Shown here: positions 10,912 to 22,617 of the stretch, piece after piece | Layout of the letters: each line of letters starts with the position of its first letter | Numbering within the stretch: the first letter of the stretch is position 1 | Assembly (NCBI GenBank): GCA_018287875.1 | Contig: JAGVVL010000002.1 | Coordinates: 3,720,001 to 3,784,000, forward strand | DNA length: 64,000 nucleotides | Source: Nigrospora sphaerica | Taxonomy: Eukaryota > Ascomycota > Sordariomycetes > Amphisphaeriales > Apiosporaceae | Reading direction: 5' to 3' | Notes under the pieces: generated by a model | Database searches by the model: none | The model's input: the letters and a program-made list of their open reading frames with translations, nothing else | Told to the model about the DNA's origin: nothing | Position numbers and translations under genes: made by a program

Positions 10912-12627
10912 CTGCCGCCGTTGCTAGGCCAGGTACCTTTCCCGCGTATCGCCGCGCGCGCGCACGAGAGCGCAAACTGCAAAACGTGGCTCGCGGTGGC
11001 CGGCGGTGGCTGTCGCTGGGGTCGGATGCAACCCGGACACTCCTGATCGCGTTCGCGACGGGCGGGAAACGGGGAGGAAGGGGGAAAGACGTGGGAGAGT
11101 CTGCTGTCATCCAGCAGCGCACGCAATTGAGGTCGCTGTCGGTTCGGCTTTGGTTCGCCAGATCCGCGGCTACGGTTTAGCTCAGCAACAGAAGGTTCCC
11201 CGTCACCCATCCATATGCGGGTTAACCCATCGAGTTCCCACGGCGCAGCTGCTAGCGGGCTCTCAACGCCCTGCTTGCCTGGAGGGGCTGTCGGTCCCCT
11301 CCTCCATGCTTCTAACGCGGTGGCTCTCCCCATAGCCGACCAGTCGACCGCAATTGGTCATCCGTCGCTGGGGATGAAGAGATGCTCTTGAATTGTAGTA
11401 CCTAAGGATTACTTACATATACATGGGACGGATGCTATACATGGTCCGCCAAGTCATATGCCAGTAAGTAACCCTCGGCGGGCACTAGCTCTCGTGGCTG
11501 CCCGCATTTCGTGCTGTCGCTACACACAGACAGCTGAGGTATGGGACACCGAAGTTCGTACTCTGTGCGACGACAACCCACAGCCGCCTGGCCTGTTCCT
11601 CGGCCGGTCGGCGTGCTAACTGCGAATCACGCGTCTCGCCTTGCATTCTGTCCGCTCCAGCATTGCATGATGGACTGCCTGTTGCGGCCGTCTGTTCCCC
11701 GTCACTGTAGAACTCTGTTTATGCTTGACAGCTGCGGTGCCGACGGGTTGGCTTTGCCATGACGAGTGCCGTCTTATGGCGGGCGGTATAGACCTCATGT
11801 TATCGGCGTCCCCTTGTGTGGCCGGGACTGGTGGGAGATGGTACTTGAGGGTGGCTCGGTGGTTCCCCGAGCTCTCCTCCCTCCCCCACCCCCCCTCGGA
11901 TAAGGTGGTATCGGGATGGGTGTGTCCATGCTCACAGTGGAGGGAAGGGTCGAGAAGGGAGAAGGGTTTTCCCCATCTGGGCTCCACGGCATTCGAGGCC
12001 CTCATGTTCAAATACATAGTGGTAGGTTGTAGTAGCACAAGGCCTTGTCGGCGCAGAGAACATGGCCAGTGCGACCAAGCCTTGGGCCGAATTGGGGGCT
12101 GGTCGATGGTGATCTTGGCGGTCGCTGGACGGAGTCCAGTGTCCCCTACCCTCAGATCCATTCGTAGATGGATCCAGTCTTTGGCACTTGTCTCACTCAA
12201 GTCTTCGAACCGACCTGGTGCCCCTTGGTGACATGGCGAAGCCAATGCATGCTGCGGTTGGTATGGGAGAGAGGCCTTTACAGGATTGACGTGCCGTACC
12301 TCGCATCCTTGGGAGGGCCATCAACCTTGGGTCAAGTAGCCTGGCGAGACTGCCGGAGGTGTGTAGGTACATCATCGTATCGCAGCTCAACTATACCACC
12401 AGCTTCCGCAGCCGGGAGTATCAGTGCCGCAGAGCCGAGAATTCCACCACCCCTGGCCCCAGTGACGCCACCCGCCGAAGCTGCTGCATCCAGGACGTGC
12501 CAATGAGGCTTTTTGCGATGGATGCAAGTGAAGTCAGAAAAAGAGAGGCGGCACTGGTATTGACGCAATACCTCTCTCTACCGCAGTTCCGTGTCGGTAG
12601 CCCGGATAGCCTCCCCTCCCTCCCTAG

Positions 12628-12690
12628 GTACGTTTTACCTACCTACCTAAGTAGGGACTTACCTAAGTATGTATCTACCTAGGTCTCGGA
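12628..12690. repeat. TACC/TAGG short repeat cluster
   Basis: Repeated TACCTA-type tetranucleotides, with both orientations present (ttacctacctacctaagtag and later acctaagtatgtatctacct). It is non-coding. Similar short clusters recur in other gaps of this window, at about 37.4, 38.1, 48.7 and 52.2 kb. Confidence 0.6.
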
Positions 12691-13993
12691 TAGCGGGTTC
12701 GGCGTTGACGGAGCTAAGTACACCCCACTGTCCGTCCACCTTCAATAGTATGGGATGTTGCCGGCGCGAGACAGAAAAGGCGCTTTACAAACATGGGCAA
12801 TTGGCAAATGCGCGCCCCCGAGCAAGAGTGACAGCACCGGCTCGTTTCTATGAACCTTGCGCAGCCGACGCACCTGCAAATCAAAAGCAGGTCGACGAGC
12901 CGTTGGCCAATGGGGCATTGGTCTTTTTAGCCCGTCACACCAAGTTGCCTTGGCTACCGACACGTGTGTGAGCGAATGAGTGCGAAGGCAGATCTCAGCC
13001 CTGCAAGTTCAGAAGTGGAACACCAGAACGCGCGGTCCGCTAGTAGATTCTGGCAGGATGTGTTGCGACGGGGGTTCCAGTGTGCCGGTCGGCCATGACG
13101 ACATTTCTACCGTTCACTGCTGGAAACGGCATCGGCCTTCGATCGCCAGTGACAGTATTTCGCGCATTGGAGACGCTGGGGGGACCGAAACGACTCGCGG
13201 GAGCCGCGGCCAGGGCGAGAATTGTGATAAGGGCTAGGAAATGTGGACGCGGATCGGGGGAGGGTGGTCCTTGACTCTCGATTCGGCCCTTGCTGCCCCT
13301 CGCAGGGTGATTTCAAGGCAAAACTTGAAACCGTCCCTGTTGTAGTCCACGGAGGTACCTACAATATGTACTCTGTAGGCCCACGCGTGTGTAAAAATAC
13401 CTACTTTGGCCGCGCCGTGGATAAGGCCCGAGGCCAGACGAAGAGGCACACGCTGTCCTAGTCCTCCTTTTGCCCATTCCGTCCGTTTCCCTCTCCTTGA
13501 TTTTCCCTCCACCGAGGGCTGGCACCACCTAGACGGGTCTTCTCAACGTCCCGCAGTTGTATCGACTGGCTGGACCCAGACTGCATACCAAGACCAAATA
13601 AGCAGGCGCTCGAGCCTGGCCGACCCAAGATCACTCAATCCAGGTTACAGCGCCCTGCTCTCTGCCAGTTTCCCTTGCCCTTGCCGGGGTGAAGATGATG
13701 TCGTTCCACTGATGTGGGTTGATTGATTATCGCCTCTCCACAACAGCTAAGGTTGTTAAAGGCGGAGGGAATCCCGGGGTCCTTGCCGTGAGTGTTTTGC
13801 TCGTCCGAAACCTCTCAGTTTCCCCGGCTGGATTCACTTGCGCAAGCCTCAGTTTTCTTTTTCTTTCTGCAATGCGCCTGGAAGCCACCCCCAACACCCA
13901 TAATACCTAGACCCGGCACCGGGAGCTCCTTGAGTCCAGCCTCTTGCGAAACTGCCAGCTCAGCAACGGTCAACTCGTGCGCCCCAAACCGCA

Positions 13994-14363
13994 ATGCGTC
14001 CGAATTGCCTCCTTCTGGCCTGCGCCGCCGCGAGCTTCGGCGCCGCCGAGTCTCTGGGCCAGACCCAGCCCCCCGTGGTGGTTTACAAGGACGTGACCAC
14101 CTCAGTCTCGTATCCCAAAGGCCCCCTTGCCAATAACACACACAGTAGGTGCTCCTCAGCTCTGGATCGCGATTACTTCTGATAGGCCTGTTTGCTGACG
14201 TGAGGCTCCTCTAGCGGCACTGCCATCAATACAACCGGCGGGCAACTCCACAAGTGCGCCCTCGGCCATATCAACTGCTGCTGCCGATTTGCCGGCGCCA
14301 GCCCTGGACAAGTCCATGTTCAGCTTGATTATCTTTGGGATTGCAGGACTCTGCCTGGTTTGA
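13994..14363 (+). CDS. Small secreted protein with GPI-type C-terminus
   Basis: Two exons, 13994-14144 and 14215-14363, with a 70-nt intron (GTAGGT donor, CTAG acceptor), encode 99 aa. The N-terminus (MRPNCLLLACAAASFGAAES) is a signal peptide. The middle is short, hydrophilic and Ser/Thr/Ala-rich, with NNT and NST N-glycosylation motifs. The C-terminus is a hydrophobic tail, KSMFSLIIFGIAGLCLV, ending at the stop, as in GPI-anchored proteins. No family is recognised. The signal peptide plus GPI-like tail after splicing supports a real gene, but expression evidence is lacking. It may be a small cell-surface or wall protein. Confidence 0.65.
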
Positions 14364-15090
14364 AGGCTGCAGCGCAGTGAGAGACGGAGCGCGAGCCGCT
14401 ACTGGAGAAGCAACGATAATATCGATACCCACTTGTATGAGTTCGGGAGTTGGGGCGGGGGTTCCTTTTTTCTCTTTCAAGGGCGTCCTGGAATTCAGCC
14501 GGCGGTGGACGGCTGGACGGATAGATTCTTTCAACGGCTGCCTTTGATTAAGGCGTTCCACGGATAACGGCGACGATAACCCGCACGCGCCAGGCATAGG
14601 TTTTAGATTCCGCAGTCACAATTTACCAACCGCGTCCACGCATCACGATTCCTCCTCATGCGATAATAGGGACCCGCCATCCTTCTGGTTGCGCAACGCC
14701 GTATGTCAGCGAATGCCTTCGCCCTCGGCTGCTGGACCCGCGTTGCGGATGTCTCAAGCAGGCCGACCGCCCCGCGCGCTCCTTCACCGGTCTCTGGGTG
14801 TCTGTATCCTTCGACGAACCCGGCTTCTGTCTTGGTTCGATGGTCATGACCATGTATGCCGTGGATATTTTCACGAGACTGGTACAGATGCCATGCGCCA
14901 GTTGCACGGTGGTATTTCTTCGAGGCCACTGAGTTGGCGCGGTTGACCGGAATGTGGTCCGGCGCAGACGGATTTAATCCCATTCCTCCTCACTACCGAC
15001 AGAGAGGGGGCAAGTGTCTGTCGATGCAAAGACCCCGCAAGTCACGTCCCCGTCGTCGGTATGACGCCCGTTGTTCTGCTTTGGCGTTGT
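14364..15090. other. Intergenic, small GPI protein / DPH3 (convergent)
   Basis: 727 bp between two convergent genes. Short overlapping frames show no recognisable product. It is probably 3' UTRs and spacer. Confidence 0.35.
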
Positions 15091-15418
15091 TCATGCGGCG
15101 ACAGGGACCTGCTCGGAAGCTGAGGGGTCGGGGTCGGGTTTCGGTAGATCATCCTGGAGGGGGGTCATGATTAGCTCATGGGCGACGGCGTGGAACCCAC
15201 AGAGCAATGCGCACCTTATCAAAAATAACTCGGATCATAAGACTGCAGCTGGGACACACGGCGATGTCGTTGGACTCGTCCTGCAAATCGGCTAGGGCGA
15301 TCTCGAAGCGGTCGCCACACGGGCAGGGATAGTGGTAGATTTGAACGGCCTCGTCGTAAGTCATGTCCTCGATTTCGACCTCGTCGTAGACGGCGATCTC
15401 TTCTTCGGCGTCCGACAT
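15091..15418 (-). CDS. DPH3: Diphthamide biosynthesis protein 3 (CSL zinc protein, Kti11)
   Basis: DPH3 supplies electrons to the Dph1-Dph2 radical enzyme in diphthamide synthesis on elongation factor 2 and also works with Elongator in tRNA wobble-uridine modification. Two exons, 15418-15215 and 15153-15091, separated by a 61-nt intron, give 88 aa. The start [19 protein letters not shown] leads into the CSL-type zinc ribbon. The four Cys ligands are in [11 protein letters not shown] and [11 protein letters not shown]. The second exon supplies [15 protein letters not shown], the usual acidic and Pro-rich tail. An upstream in-frame ATG 24 bp earlier would add eight residues and is not preferred. 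It diverges from the ABC transporter at 16493. Confidence 0.95.
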
Positions 15419-16492
15419 GTTGGCGGCGGGTGGCAGCAGCACTCGAAAGTAGTCGTAGGTGGGAGGCGAGAGGACAATGACTACGGTAGAGGTGTGGGCG
15501 AATTTTCTTGGAACTTGAGCCCCCGCGACCGGAAAGTTTGTCTACTTTCTGTAGGAGACGGAGAGACCCCACGACTTGGCAATGCAGGTAATGTAAGTTC
15601 ACATAATATATTTAGTCTGTCCGCATATCAGCCACGACCGCCACAGCTACTAAAGCCTTCAAAGTTCCTTCGCCATCTACATCTATTAGTGCAGTACATG
15701 CATGTACAGCGGGTTACGTGGCGGCACTGCCTTACAGTTGAAAGCTTCCGTTCCATACACCGTAAAGCCCCGGCTGGAACCTCAGAGTTGGGCCTGTGGC
15801 TCCAGTACATGATGTACCCCCCCTTACCCCCAGTGCACTAGCTGGGGGCCATGTGAGGTACCTAGCATAGGGCCAATCAGTCACCTGAGCCAACTGACCA
15901 ACAAGCCCCAGTCTCACGGGACCCAACTCCAGCGCAAGCAACGGCCGCGGCAGCGGCAGCAAAAGCTGGGGAAGCAAACCTGGGCGAACCCAGGGCAGCC
16001 AGAGCGCGCGCGCGCAAGACCAGGGCTGTCACATGCCACCTACTATACTACCTAGGCCACGGCTGCGTCACTGCACGGGACGGCTGTGGTACTGGCCTTT
16101 CCGCCGAGGGAATGCATCCTACCTGACCGAATCCCATGTCCGTCTCAAGCTCCAAGTCCGACACCCATCTTAGGGGACCGACCGCCTTGCCGTCCGCCAT
16201 GTAAGAGACAGAGCACGCACGCACAACGGAAAACGACAGGAGCCCCAAGGCCCTTCTTTGCTTCGGCTGGTGATCACCAACGTCCCATAGTTATCCGCCC
16301 TGGTGCCGATGAGCTGAGCCCGCATCCCGATACCCCGACCTGGCGCCCCAGCCCGGCCAAACATCCCTCGGCTCAGAGCCATCCCGTGCTGTCGCTTGTT
16401 CACTTCCCCCACAGCCCGCGACCGCAACGGAGCAGCCCTGACCACGGAGAGTCGGCGTCGGACGGAGAAGGCGTCGCGCATTACCCGCCATC
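15419..16492. promoter_or_regulatory. Divergent intergenic region, DPH3 / ABCD transporter
   Basis: 1.07 kb between two divergent ATGs, so both promoters lie here. The part near the transporter (about 16250-16490) is C-rich leader-like sequence. A GCGCGCGCGC tract occurs at about 16006-16015. No gene was recognised. Confidence 0.45.
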
Positions 16493-18680
16493 ATGGCGGT
16501 CCAATCGAAGCTGGTCCTGCCCGACCGGTCGCTCAAGAACATCCTCGCGCAGATGACCAGCCTCTACGTCTCGAACCGAACACGCATCTCTCGCGCCGTC
16601 TACCTAACCCTCCTCCTGGCCCTCGTAAACCGCGTGCGCAATGCCATCTCCGAGCAAAAGGCTGCCTCGGCCCGCGAGGCCGCCAAGCGCCACTCGGGCA
16701 CCACGTCGAGCGAAGGTGTCGATGCCACGGCGAAGAAGAAGGTCGAGCTGAACCGCGAGTTCTTCCGCTCGCTACTGAAGCTGTTGAAGATTGTCGTGCC
16801 CGGCTGGCGGTCCAAGGAGACCCGCCTCCTCGCCAGCCACAGTTTCTTCCTGGTCATCCGGACCCTCATCAGCTTAAAGGTTGCCGAGATGGATGGCGCC
16901 ATCGTCAAGGCCTTGGTGCGAGGAAACGGCCGCGAGTTCCTCATGCGCATCGTATGGTGGATGCTGATCGCCATGCCTGCAACCTTCACCAACTCGATGC
17001 TGTCGTACCACCAGGCCGAGCTGTCGCTGAAATACCGGACGCGGCTGACGCAGTTCATCCACGACAAGTACCTGTCGCAGCTTACTTTCTACGGCATTTC
17101 GTCGCTGGACGACCGGATCAAGAACCCAGACCAGCTGATCGCCGTCGACGTCGCCAAGTTCTCGAATAGTCTCGCCGAGCTGTATAGCAACTTGGCCAAA
17201 CCGATCCTCGACATGGTGAGTATTGCGAACCCGGGGCGACCAGCACACCCAGCCAACTGACTGCTTACAGACCATATACACCTATTCCTTGTCCAAGAGT
17301 GTGGGCGGCGAGGGCGTCGTATTCATGTCTCTTTTGGTCCAGCTGTCGGCGAACATGATGCGCGCCCTCACGCCCCCGTTTGGGAAATACGTCGCCGACG
17401 AAGCACGGCTGGAAGGCGAGTTCCGGTTCCAGCACTCGCGGTTGATAGACCACAGCGAGGAAGTCGCTTTGTACCACGGCCACGAAGCCGAGAAGGACAC
17501 GCTCGACAAAGGCTATTTTACGCTCATCAAGCACGTGAACTACATCCTGCGCCGGCGTTTCTACCACGGCGTGATGGAAGACTTTGTTATTAAGTACTTC
17601 TGGGGCGCCCTGGGGCTTCTGCTATGCAGCGTGCCCGTCTTCTTCAAGCTGCCAGGCCAGCTTGCGGGGGCTACCGTCAGCATGGGCGACAGGACTGAGA
17701 CATTTGTCACCAACCGACGCATGCTCCTCAGCGCTTCGGATGCTTTTGGGCGCGTCATGTTTTCGTACCGCGAGATCATGGAACTGGCAGGGTACACGTC
17801 GCGTGTGGCGTCGCTGCTCGACGTCATGGACGATATTCAGGCCGGCCACTTTGAGAAGAAGCTGGTTTCGAGCTCCGGTACCGAAGAGCATGAGGCCGTC
17901 CTCCGCGGTCGGGGGAAGGTGGTCGAGAGCAAGGACATCCAGTTCATCGATGTTCCCATCATCTCCCCCAACGGCGACGTCTTGGTGCGGAAGCTCTCCT
18001 TCACGCTCCGCCAGGGTGACCACCTCCTCGTTGTTGGCCCTAATGGTTGCGGCAAATCCAGTCTCTTCCGTATCCTTGGCGGCCTGTGGCCAGTTTACGG
18101 CGGCACTGTGCACAAGCCACCCTTCACAGACATCTTCTACATCCCCCAGCGGCCATACCTGTCACGCGGCAGTCTACGACAACAAATCACGTACCCGGAC
18201 AGCCTGCGGACCGTACGCGCCCGGGGCGTGACGGACGCGCAGCTGCTGGATATGCTGAAGATCCTAAACCTGGAGCACCTGGTTGAGCTCTACCCCGAGG
18301 GCTGGGACGCCGAGGCCGAATGGCGCGACGTCCTCTCCGGAGGTCTACAGCAGCGCGTGGCCATGGCCCGCCTTTTCTACCACAAGCCACGTTACGCCAT
18401 CCTGGACGAATGTACCAGCAGCGTGACCCTGGAGACGGAGAAGGTCATGTACGATAACGCCAAGGCGTTGGGCATCACCCTCATGACGGTCAGCCACCGC
18501 CGGAGTCTGTGGAAATACCACAGCAGAATTTTGCAGTTTGACGGACAGGGCAACTACGTCTTCACCAAGCTCGATGCTGACAAGCGCTTGAAGCTCGAGG
18601 ACGAGAAGGAGGACCTGGATGTTTTGCTGCGCCAGGTGCCGGAAATCGAGAGGAGAATCGGGGAGTTAACCGCCGAGTAA
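16493..18680 (+). CDS. PXA2: Peroxisomal fatty-acid ABC half-transporter (ABCD family, Pxa2-like)
   Basis: ABCD half-transporters dimerise in the peroxisomal membrane and import long-chain acyl-CoA for beta-oxidation. Two exons, 16493-17215 and 17271-18680, with a 55-nt intron, give 710 aa. The membrane half includes [19 protein letters not shown] and [19 protein letters not shown]. The nucleotide-binding domain has Walker [10 protein letters not shown] (about 497-505), a Q-loop in [12 protein letters not shown], signature [14 protein letters not shown] (about 596), Walker [12 protein letters not shown] (D620, E621) and an H-loop [11 protein letters not shown], so all catalytic motifs are intact. 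One NBD per chain is normal for the family. The start has a good context (gccatcATGG). The Pxa2 rather than Pxa1 assignment rests on length and overall style. Confidence 0.92.
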
Positions 18681-19808
18681 ACGAGCTTGAGGCGGCGGGT
18701 TCTCTGTGTACTATATCGACATTTTCTCATGTGACTTGGGCATGTGCCACCCGAGTGTTAGCCAATCTGCATTATATTTTTGTTTTTCAAGTACGCATTG
18801 CCACCAGCTTTTCGCCTTGCCATAGTGATTCGGCCGTGTTCATGTTTTCTTGTGTGGGGGGGGGGTGGCCTGGCATGCGCAGACACCAGAATGGTATGAG
18901 TCACCTCGGCTCTGCTGGGACGGAAGTGACTGTCCCTATGACAGCAGCAGCAGCACTAAAATAGAAGGCGGAATAGGGGCGCTTGACCCGACACTAACGG
19001 GAAGGACATACCGTAGTCTTCAATACCGTCTGTTCTATTCCCGTTACCATACTTTTCAACATCGCTAACTAGTCCAGGCCTCGCTTTGTCCGTGTGTATG
19101 GGCGTGCTTGCTTGTGATTGTTTGTTAGTTACCGAACAACGATGCTAGGTTGCTAAGACAAATCGTAGTCCTTGAAATTTTCACCTGCGTGTCATCTACT
19201 AGTGCAGTGTAGACGATTGAGCTTTTGAATCGTTGTCGTCGTGAAACTATACCGTCGAGATATCGCAGAACAATTCTGAGCAGTAAGTCATGATTACATG
19301 CCTTTACATTTAGCAGCGGATGAGTCGTCTTTGGGGTTAGTCCCTTCTCACTATCAAAAGCCCTGCGCCTTGTTTTCTGTTGGATCAAATTTACTGCTAT
19401 GGACTATGAGCAAGTCTGAGTATACACAACCAGCCGATTAAGCTTAACACCAAGAGCAGAGCCTTGCAAATCTAACTACGCGTTTAGAGGCGTGATGAGC
19501 CGACGGATATGTCGGGAGATGACTGATTTTGGGGCGATCTAGCTCCCCCTCCCAGGATTTGATATTAATCCCCGATCATTTCCCTTTTGACTTTCGACTG
19601 TTCTACATACATCGTGACTTCTGCCTCCTCATCTCCATCCTATTCTGACGAGTATCTATAATCACCCTTTCGAGACACACGCCTGCTAATACGGCACTCG
19701 CTTACACCCGCTCATACGGCACTCTCATACCCTCTCATACACCCTCTCACCGACCCCTCGGTGACTTCTCACCGACCTCTCTTCAACCTCTCACATACTC
19801 CCCTCCAA
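18681..19808. other. Intergenic, ABCD transporter / unassigned proline-rich gene
   Basis: 1.1 kb. The centre (about 19100-19600) is clearly AT-richer than its surroundings and has no plausible coding frame. The end nearest the next gene is a pyrimidine-rich leader with short direct repeats (see 19687-19800). Confidence 0.4.
19687..19800 (+). repeat. Short direct repeats in a 5' leader
   Basis: The leader of the gene at 19809 repeats ATACGGCACTC twice, CTCTCATAC several times and CTCACCGACC twice, giving an overall CT-rich stretch. It may be transcribed leader sequence; its function is unknown. Confidence 0.55.
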
Positions 19809-20741
19809 ATGGCTGGTTACAACTGGAATGTCGGCGAGGTCGCCTTCCTGAACCAGCGGGAGTTTCTGAGTGAGGCCGACGCGGTGACTACGGCTTACCT
19901 GGCACCCCAAGCGTTCGGCCACCCCATGATTATCCTTCGCATGTCAAAGGAGGCTGGTTACGCGCTGGTAACCAGCATCACGGCGTTTGGGTCGGGGCCG
20001 CAGAACAACTTTCTGCCGCCCTGGGAAAACCCGCTCCACCGCCACAAGCCGAAACACCTGTTTCGGTCTTTCGAGGGCAGCGCCCGCCCGCCCGCCCGGG
20101 GAGGACGGACCCAGGCCCCTTTTCTGTGCCTCCGCGGAGGGAGGATGATGCCGAAGGAGAGGACGTCGTGGGTGTACACCCGGTGGTTCCACATCGTCCC
20201 CATTTCGGCCCTCATTGCCTTCAACAAGTCGGCGTGCCGCCTGGCGTTGACGGCGGCGAGCCTCGACGCCTTGATCTCCGACATGGCCCGGTCGTCCGAC
20301 CACTTCGCCGCCAGCTGGGCCGACGCTCGCGTAGCCGAGGCCGTAGCAACCACAGCAACAACGCCCGTGGCCGCCGCACCCGTGACGCCGCCCCCTTCAG
20401 CCCCGACCACGCCCAGAAAGAGGTCCGGGAGGACGCCCCCGCCCACGCCCCCGGCAATCCCGTCCACGCCTTGGGAGAAGCCCTGGAAGACGCCACAGAA
20501 GACGTCGCCGGTGAAGACCACAGTCCCGCCCACGCCCCCAGCAACGCCCCCGGCAACGCCCCCGGCAGTCCCGGCCACACCGGTCAAGACGAGTCCTCCG
20601 CCTGCCAAGACGGCTACTCCACCTGTCAAGGCGGCTCCTCCGCCTGTCAAGACCACGGTGGCGCCTGTCAAGACCACGACGGCGCCTGTCAAGACCGTGC
20701 ACAAAAGCCGGTCATGGGCCACGGTCGCGGCTTGCAGCTGA
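19809..20741 (+). CDS. Unassigned fungal protein with Pro/Lys/Thr repeat tail
   Basis: Single exon, 310 aa from the ATG at 19809 (aaATGG); an upstream in-frame start at 19761 adds sequence with no features. The N-terminal ~170 residues look like a folded domain, beginning MAGYNWNVGEVAFLNQREF and containing FGHPMIILRM, GSGPQNNFLPPW and RWFHIVPISALIAF. I recall similar uncharacterised proteins in other filamentous ascomycetes but cannot name a function. The C-terminal third is low complexity: TPPPTPPAIPSTPWEKPW, then repeats of PPATPPAVPATP and at least three PVKTT-type units ending PVKTVHKSRSW. No signal peptide or membrane segment is seen. It could be a scaffold or nucleic-acid-associated protein, but that is a guess. 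Confidence 0.65.
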   Translation: MAGYNWNVGEVAFLNQREFLSEADAVTTAYLAPQAFGHPMIILRMSKEAGYALVTSITAFGSGPQNNFLPPWENPLHRHKPKHLFRSFEGSARPPARGGRTQAPFLCLRGGRMMPKERTSWVYTRWFHIVPISALIAFNKSACRLALTAASLDALISDMARSSDHFAASWADARVAEAVATTATTPVAAAPVTPPPSAPTTPRKRSGRTPPPTPPAIPSTPWEKPWKTPQKTSPVKTTVPPTPPATPPATPPAVPATPVKTSPPPAKTATPPVKAAPPPVKTTVAPVKTTTAPVKTVHKSRSWATVAACS

Positions 20742-22617
20742 GCTCTGGCGGTGTACCACGACGGGGCGTGGAGTTCTGGGGGATAGGGGTTACCTGCTGG
20801 ATTTGTGTTGGGGAAGGCATGTTACACGGTTCATTTTGCACGGCGCACTTGGAGCTGGGAAGGTAGCAACTGGGGTTTTTTGCCGGATGCATTGTTCACG
20901 GAGTACTTGGAGTTGGAAACTACCTTTGGGTTATGGCTTGGATGACGAACTGTTTTTGGGGTATCGGAATTCAAGGTCGCACGCATACATCAGAGCGTAA
21001 CGAGCATAATACAATGCATACCAACCCCACACCATTCAACTCACTCACCTTGGAGAAATTGGCCCTTTTCTGATGGCATCGGCCATACGGCTGGGATCCT
21101 ATGGGTATGTAGGTACAAAATGGTGAACTGTGGCGCACGAAAGGTCATCGTGTCCCTGGCTGGTCCCGCTGGAAACCACGGCTTGTCATGGGAGGGCCCT
21201 AAGACATCGGTTACGCCCGAGATCGAGCTGATCGTCGATTGACACTTGCTAACGGAAGGTTAGGGCGTTCGAACTAGTTAGGTCGACGCAGGAGCCGGCG
21301 AGTGTCAGTCGTGCTGGGTTGGGCTATACATTGGTCGACCTACAGCGTCTTTTCGTATTTCCCCCAGGCGCGTGAGTAAAAACTATGCATGGGGGGAGCG
21401 CAGGGGACGTTCCTTTTCTCCACGCCGGGACGGAGAAGCAAGCCGGGTACGGGTCACGCACGCTGCAGCTTGGGATTCTAGCGGAAAGTGGGCGAGCGTA
21501 CTAGTCAGGGCGCGTGAAACGACGGCTTTTACGCATAAGGGCAGCATCAGGGACCGACCCGAGGTCCTGGGGTCCCGACGTGGAGAGAAGGACGGTAACA
21601 AGCCACGGCCGTGCTACGAGCCTCAATCGCCTCGTCGGGACGGGCAGGCGTATTGGATGTACGAAGAAGCTCGGCGGCTCTGCGCGACGCACGCGAACGG
21701 CGGCTTTCGAGAGGCTTTCGGATTCCCGCAGTGGAACTTTCCGGTCGGCCGGGCACGCACCCCCCCCTGCACAACACGCGACAGGGAGGAGGAAACGAGC
21801 CCCTGGGATGGGACGACAGAGGAAAAAGAGGTGCCAAGCGGGACGAGGGAGTTTGGGAATTCCAGGCGCTCCAGGGCAGCAGAGGCTTTCGAAGCTCGGT
21901 AACTGGCTTGGCACGGCGCAAACACGAGCAAATGTCGTCCTGTCCCTGCACTGCCACGCAAACGATCGCCAGGACCGCTTGCGCTAACCCTGAGTCGACC
22001 GTCCTGACCCCTGCCGCTGGAACTGGGAACGGGTATGGGGGCGCGGCCTGGCCGCCGTGGCTTCATTTCCCCTTCCCCTTCCACCGGCAGACGGGCTTCT
22101 CGTACACAGTAGCGCGCCCCTGTCCCTGTGCCTGTGCGGGCCTGGCATGCCCTCCACCACTGGGAATGCCAGGTCCACATACCCGTGGAATGTCTCTCTT
22201 TCCCCGGGGCGCACGATGCATGGGAACGCTGCTGGTACCTGCTTTCCAAGTTCAGCAGGCGTGGCCAGTCGCGCCCTGGTTGGTCGGGTTCACCCACGCC
22301 CACTTGCTTTCCATTTGCCGCCCCCGGAATCGCGCGGGCTGGGTCGACCACCCAGGCACGCCGGGCCACGCCTCCCAGCTATTTTCTGACGCTTGGGGTT
22401 ACTATTACTACTTCTTACCTACTTCTCCCTCTCTTCCCAAGCCTCGTCCTTCATTCCTGTTTCCTGTGATATTTCCGTTACCCGTCACTCATTGGGCCAC
22501 CGGACGTCAGCCGTACATTCCTTAGTAGCACCACCCTCCTTTTCCCCGTGCCCTCTCGTCGTCAGCTCTTTTACCCACCCGCTCGCTCATTTGACACCCT
22601 CCCCCAAAGCCATCACC
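20742..22617. other. 1.9-kb gene-free region upstream of GH17 gene
   Basis: Several overlapping frames on both strands (longest 21611-22525 plus) have arbitrary composition and no family resemblance. Two loosely similar 26-30 bp stretches with ACTTGGAG occur near 20848 and 20901. The last 200 bp are CT-rich, typical of a strong fungal promoter or leader for the wall enzyme that follows. Confidence 0.35.

Larger units (their letters stand above)
10654..13993. other. 3.3-kb gene-free region, ERT1 upstream / small GPI protein upstream
   Basis: No conserved protein was recognised on either strand. Several frames of 100-230 codons exist (for example 11616-12245 minus and 11725-12231 plus) but they overlap one another and read as random composition. 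The ERT1-proximal end has long triplet tracts (see 10841-10911). Around 12630-12690 there is a TACC/TAGG-rich stretch. The length suggests a long regulatory region for ERT1, which is an inference. Confidence 0.35.

Noticed and set aside
10697..11122. Possible polyglutamine protein from the CAG tract
   Set aside because: The frame is only a repeat plus random flanks, and lies in the ERT1 leader or promoter.
11616..12245. Minus-strand frame of about 209 codons in the ERT1 upstream region
   Set aside because: Overlaps a plus-strand frame of similar length, and neither shows family features.
21611..22525. Plus-strand frame of about 304 codons upstream of the GH17 gene
   Set aside because: Overlaps other frames of similar length, reads as random sequence, and runs into the leader of the glucanase.
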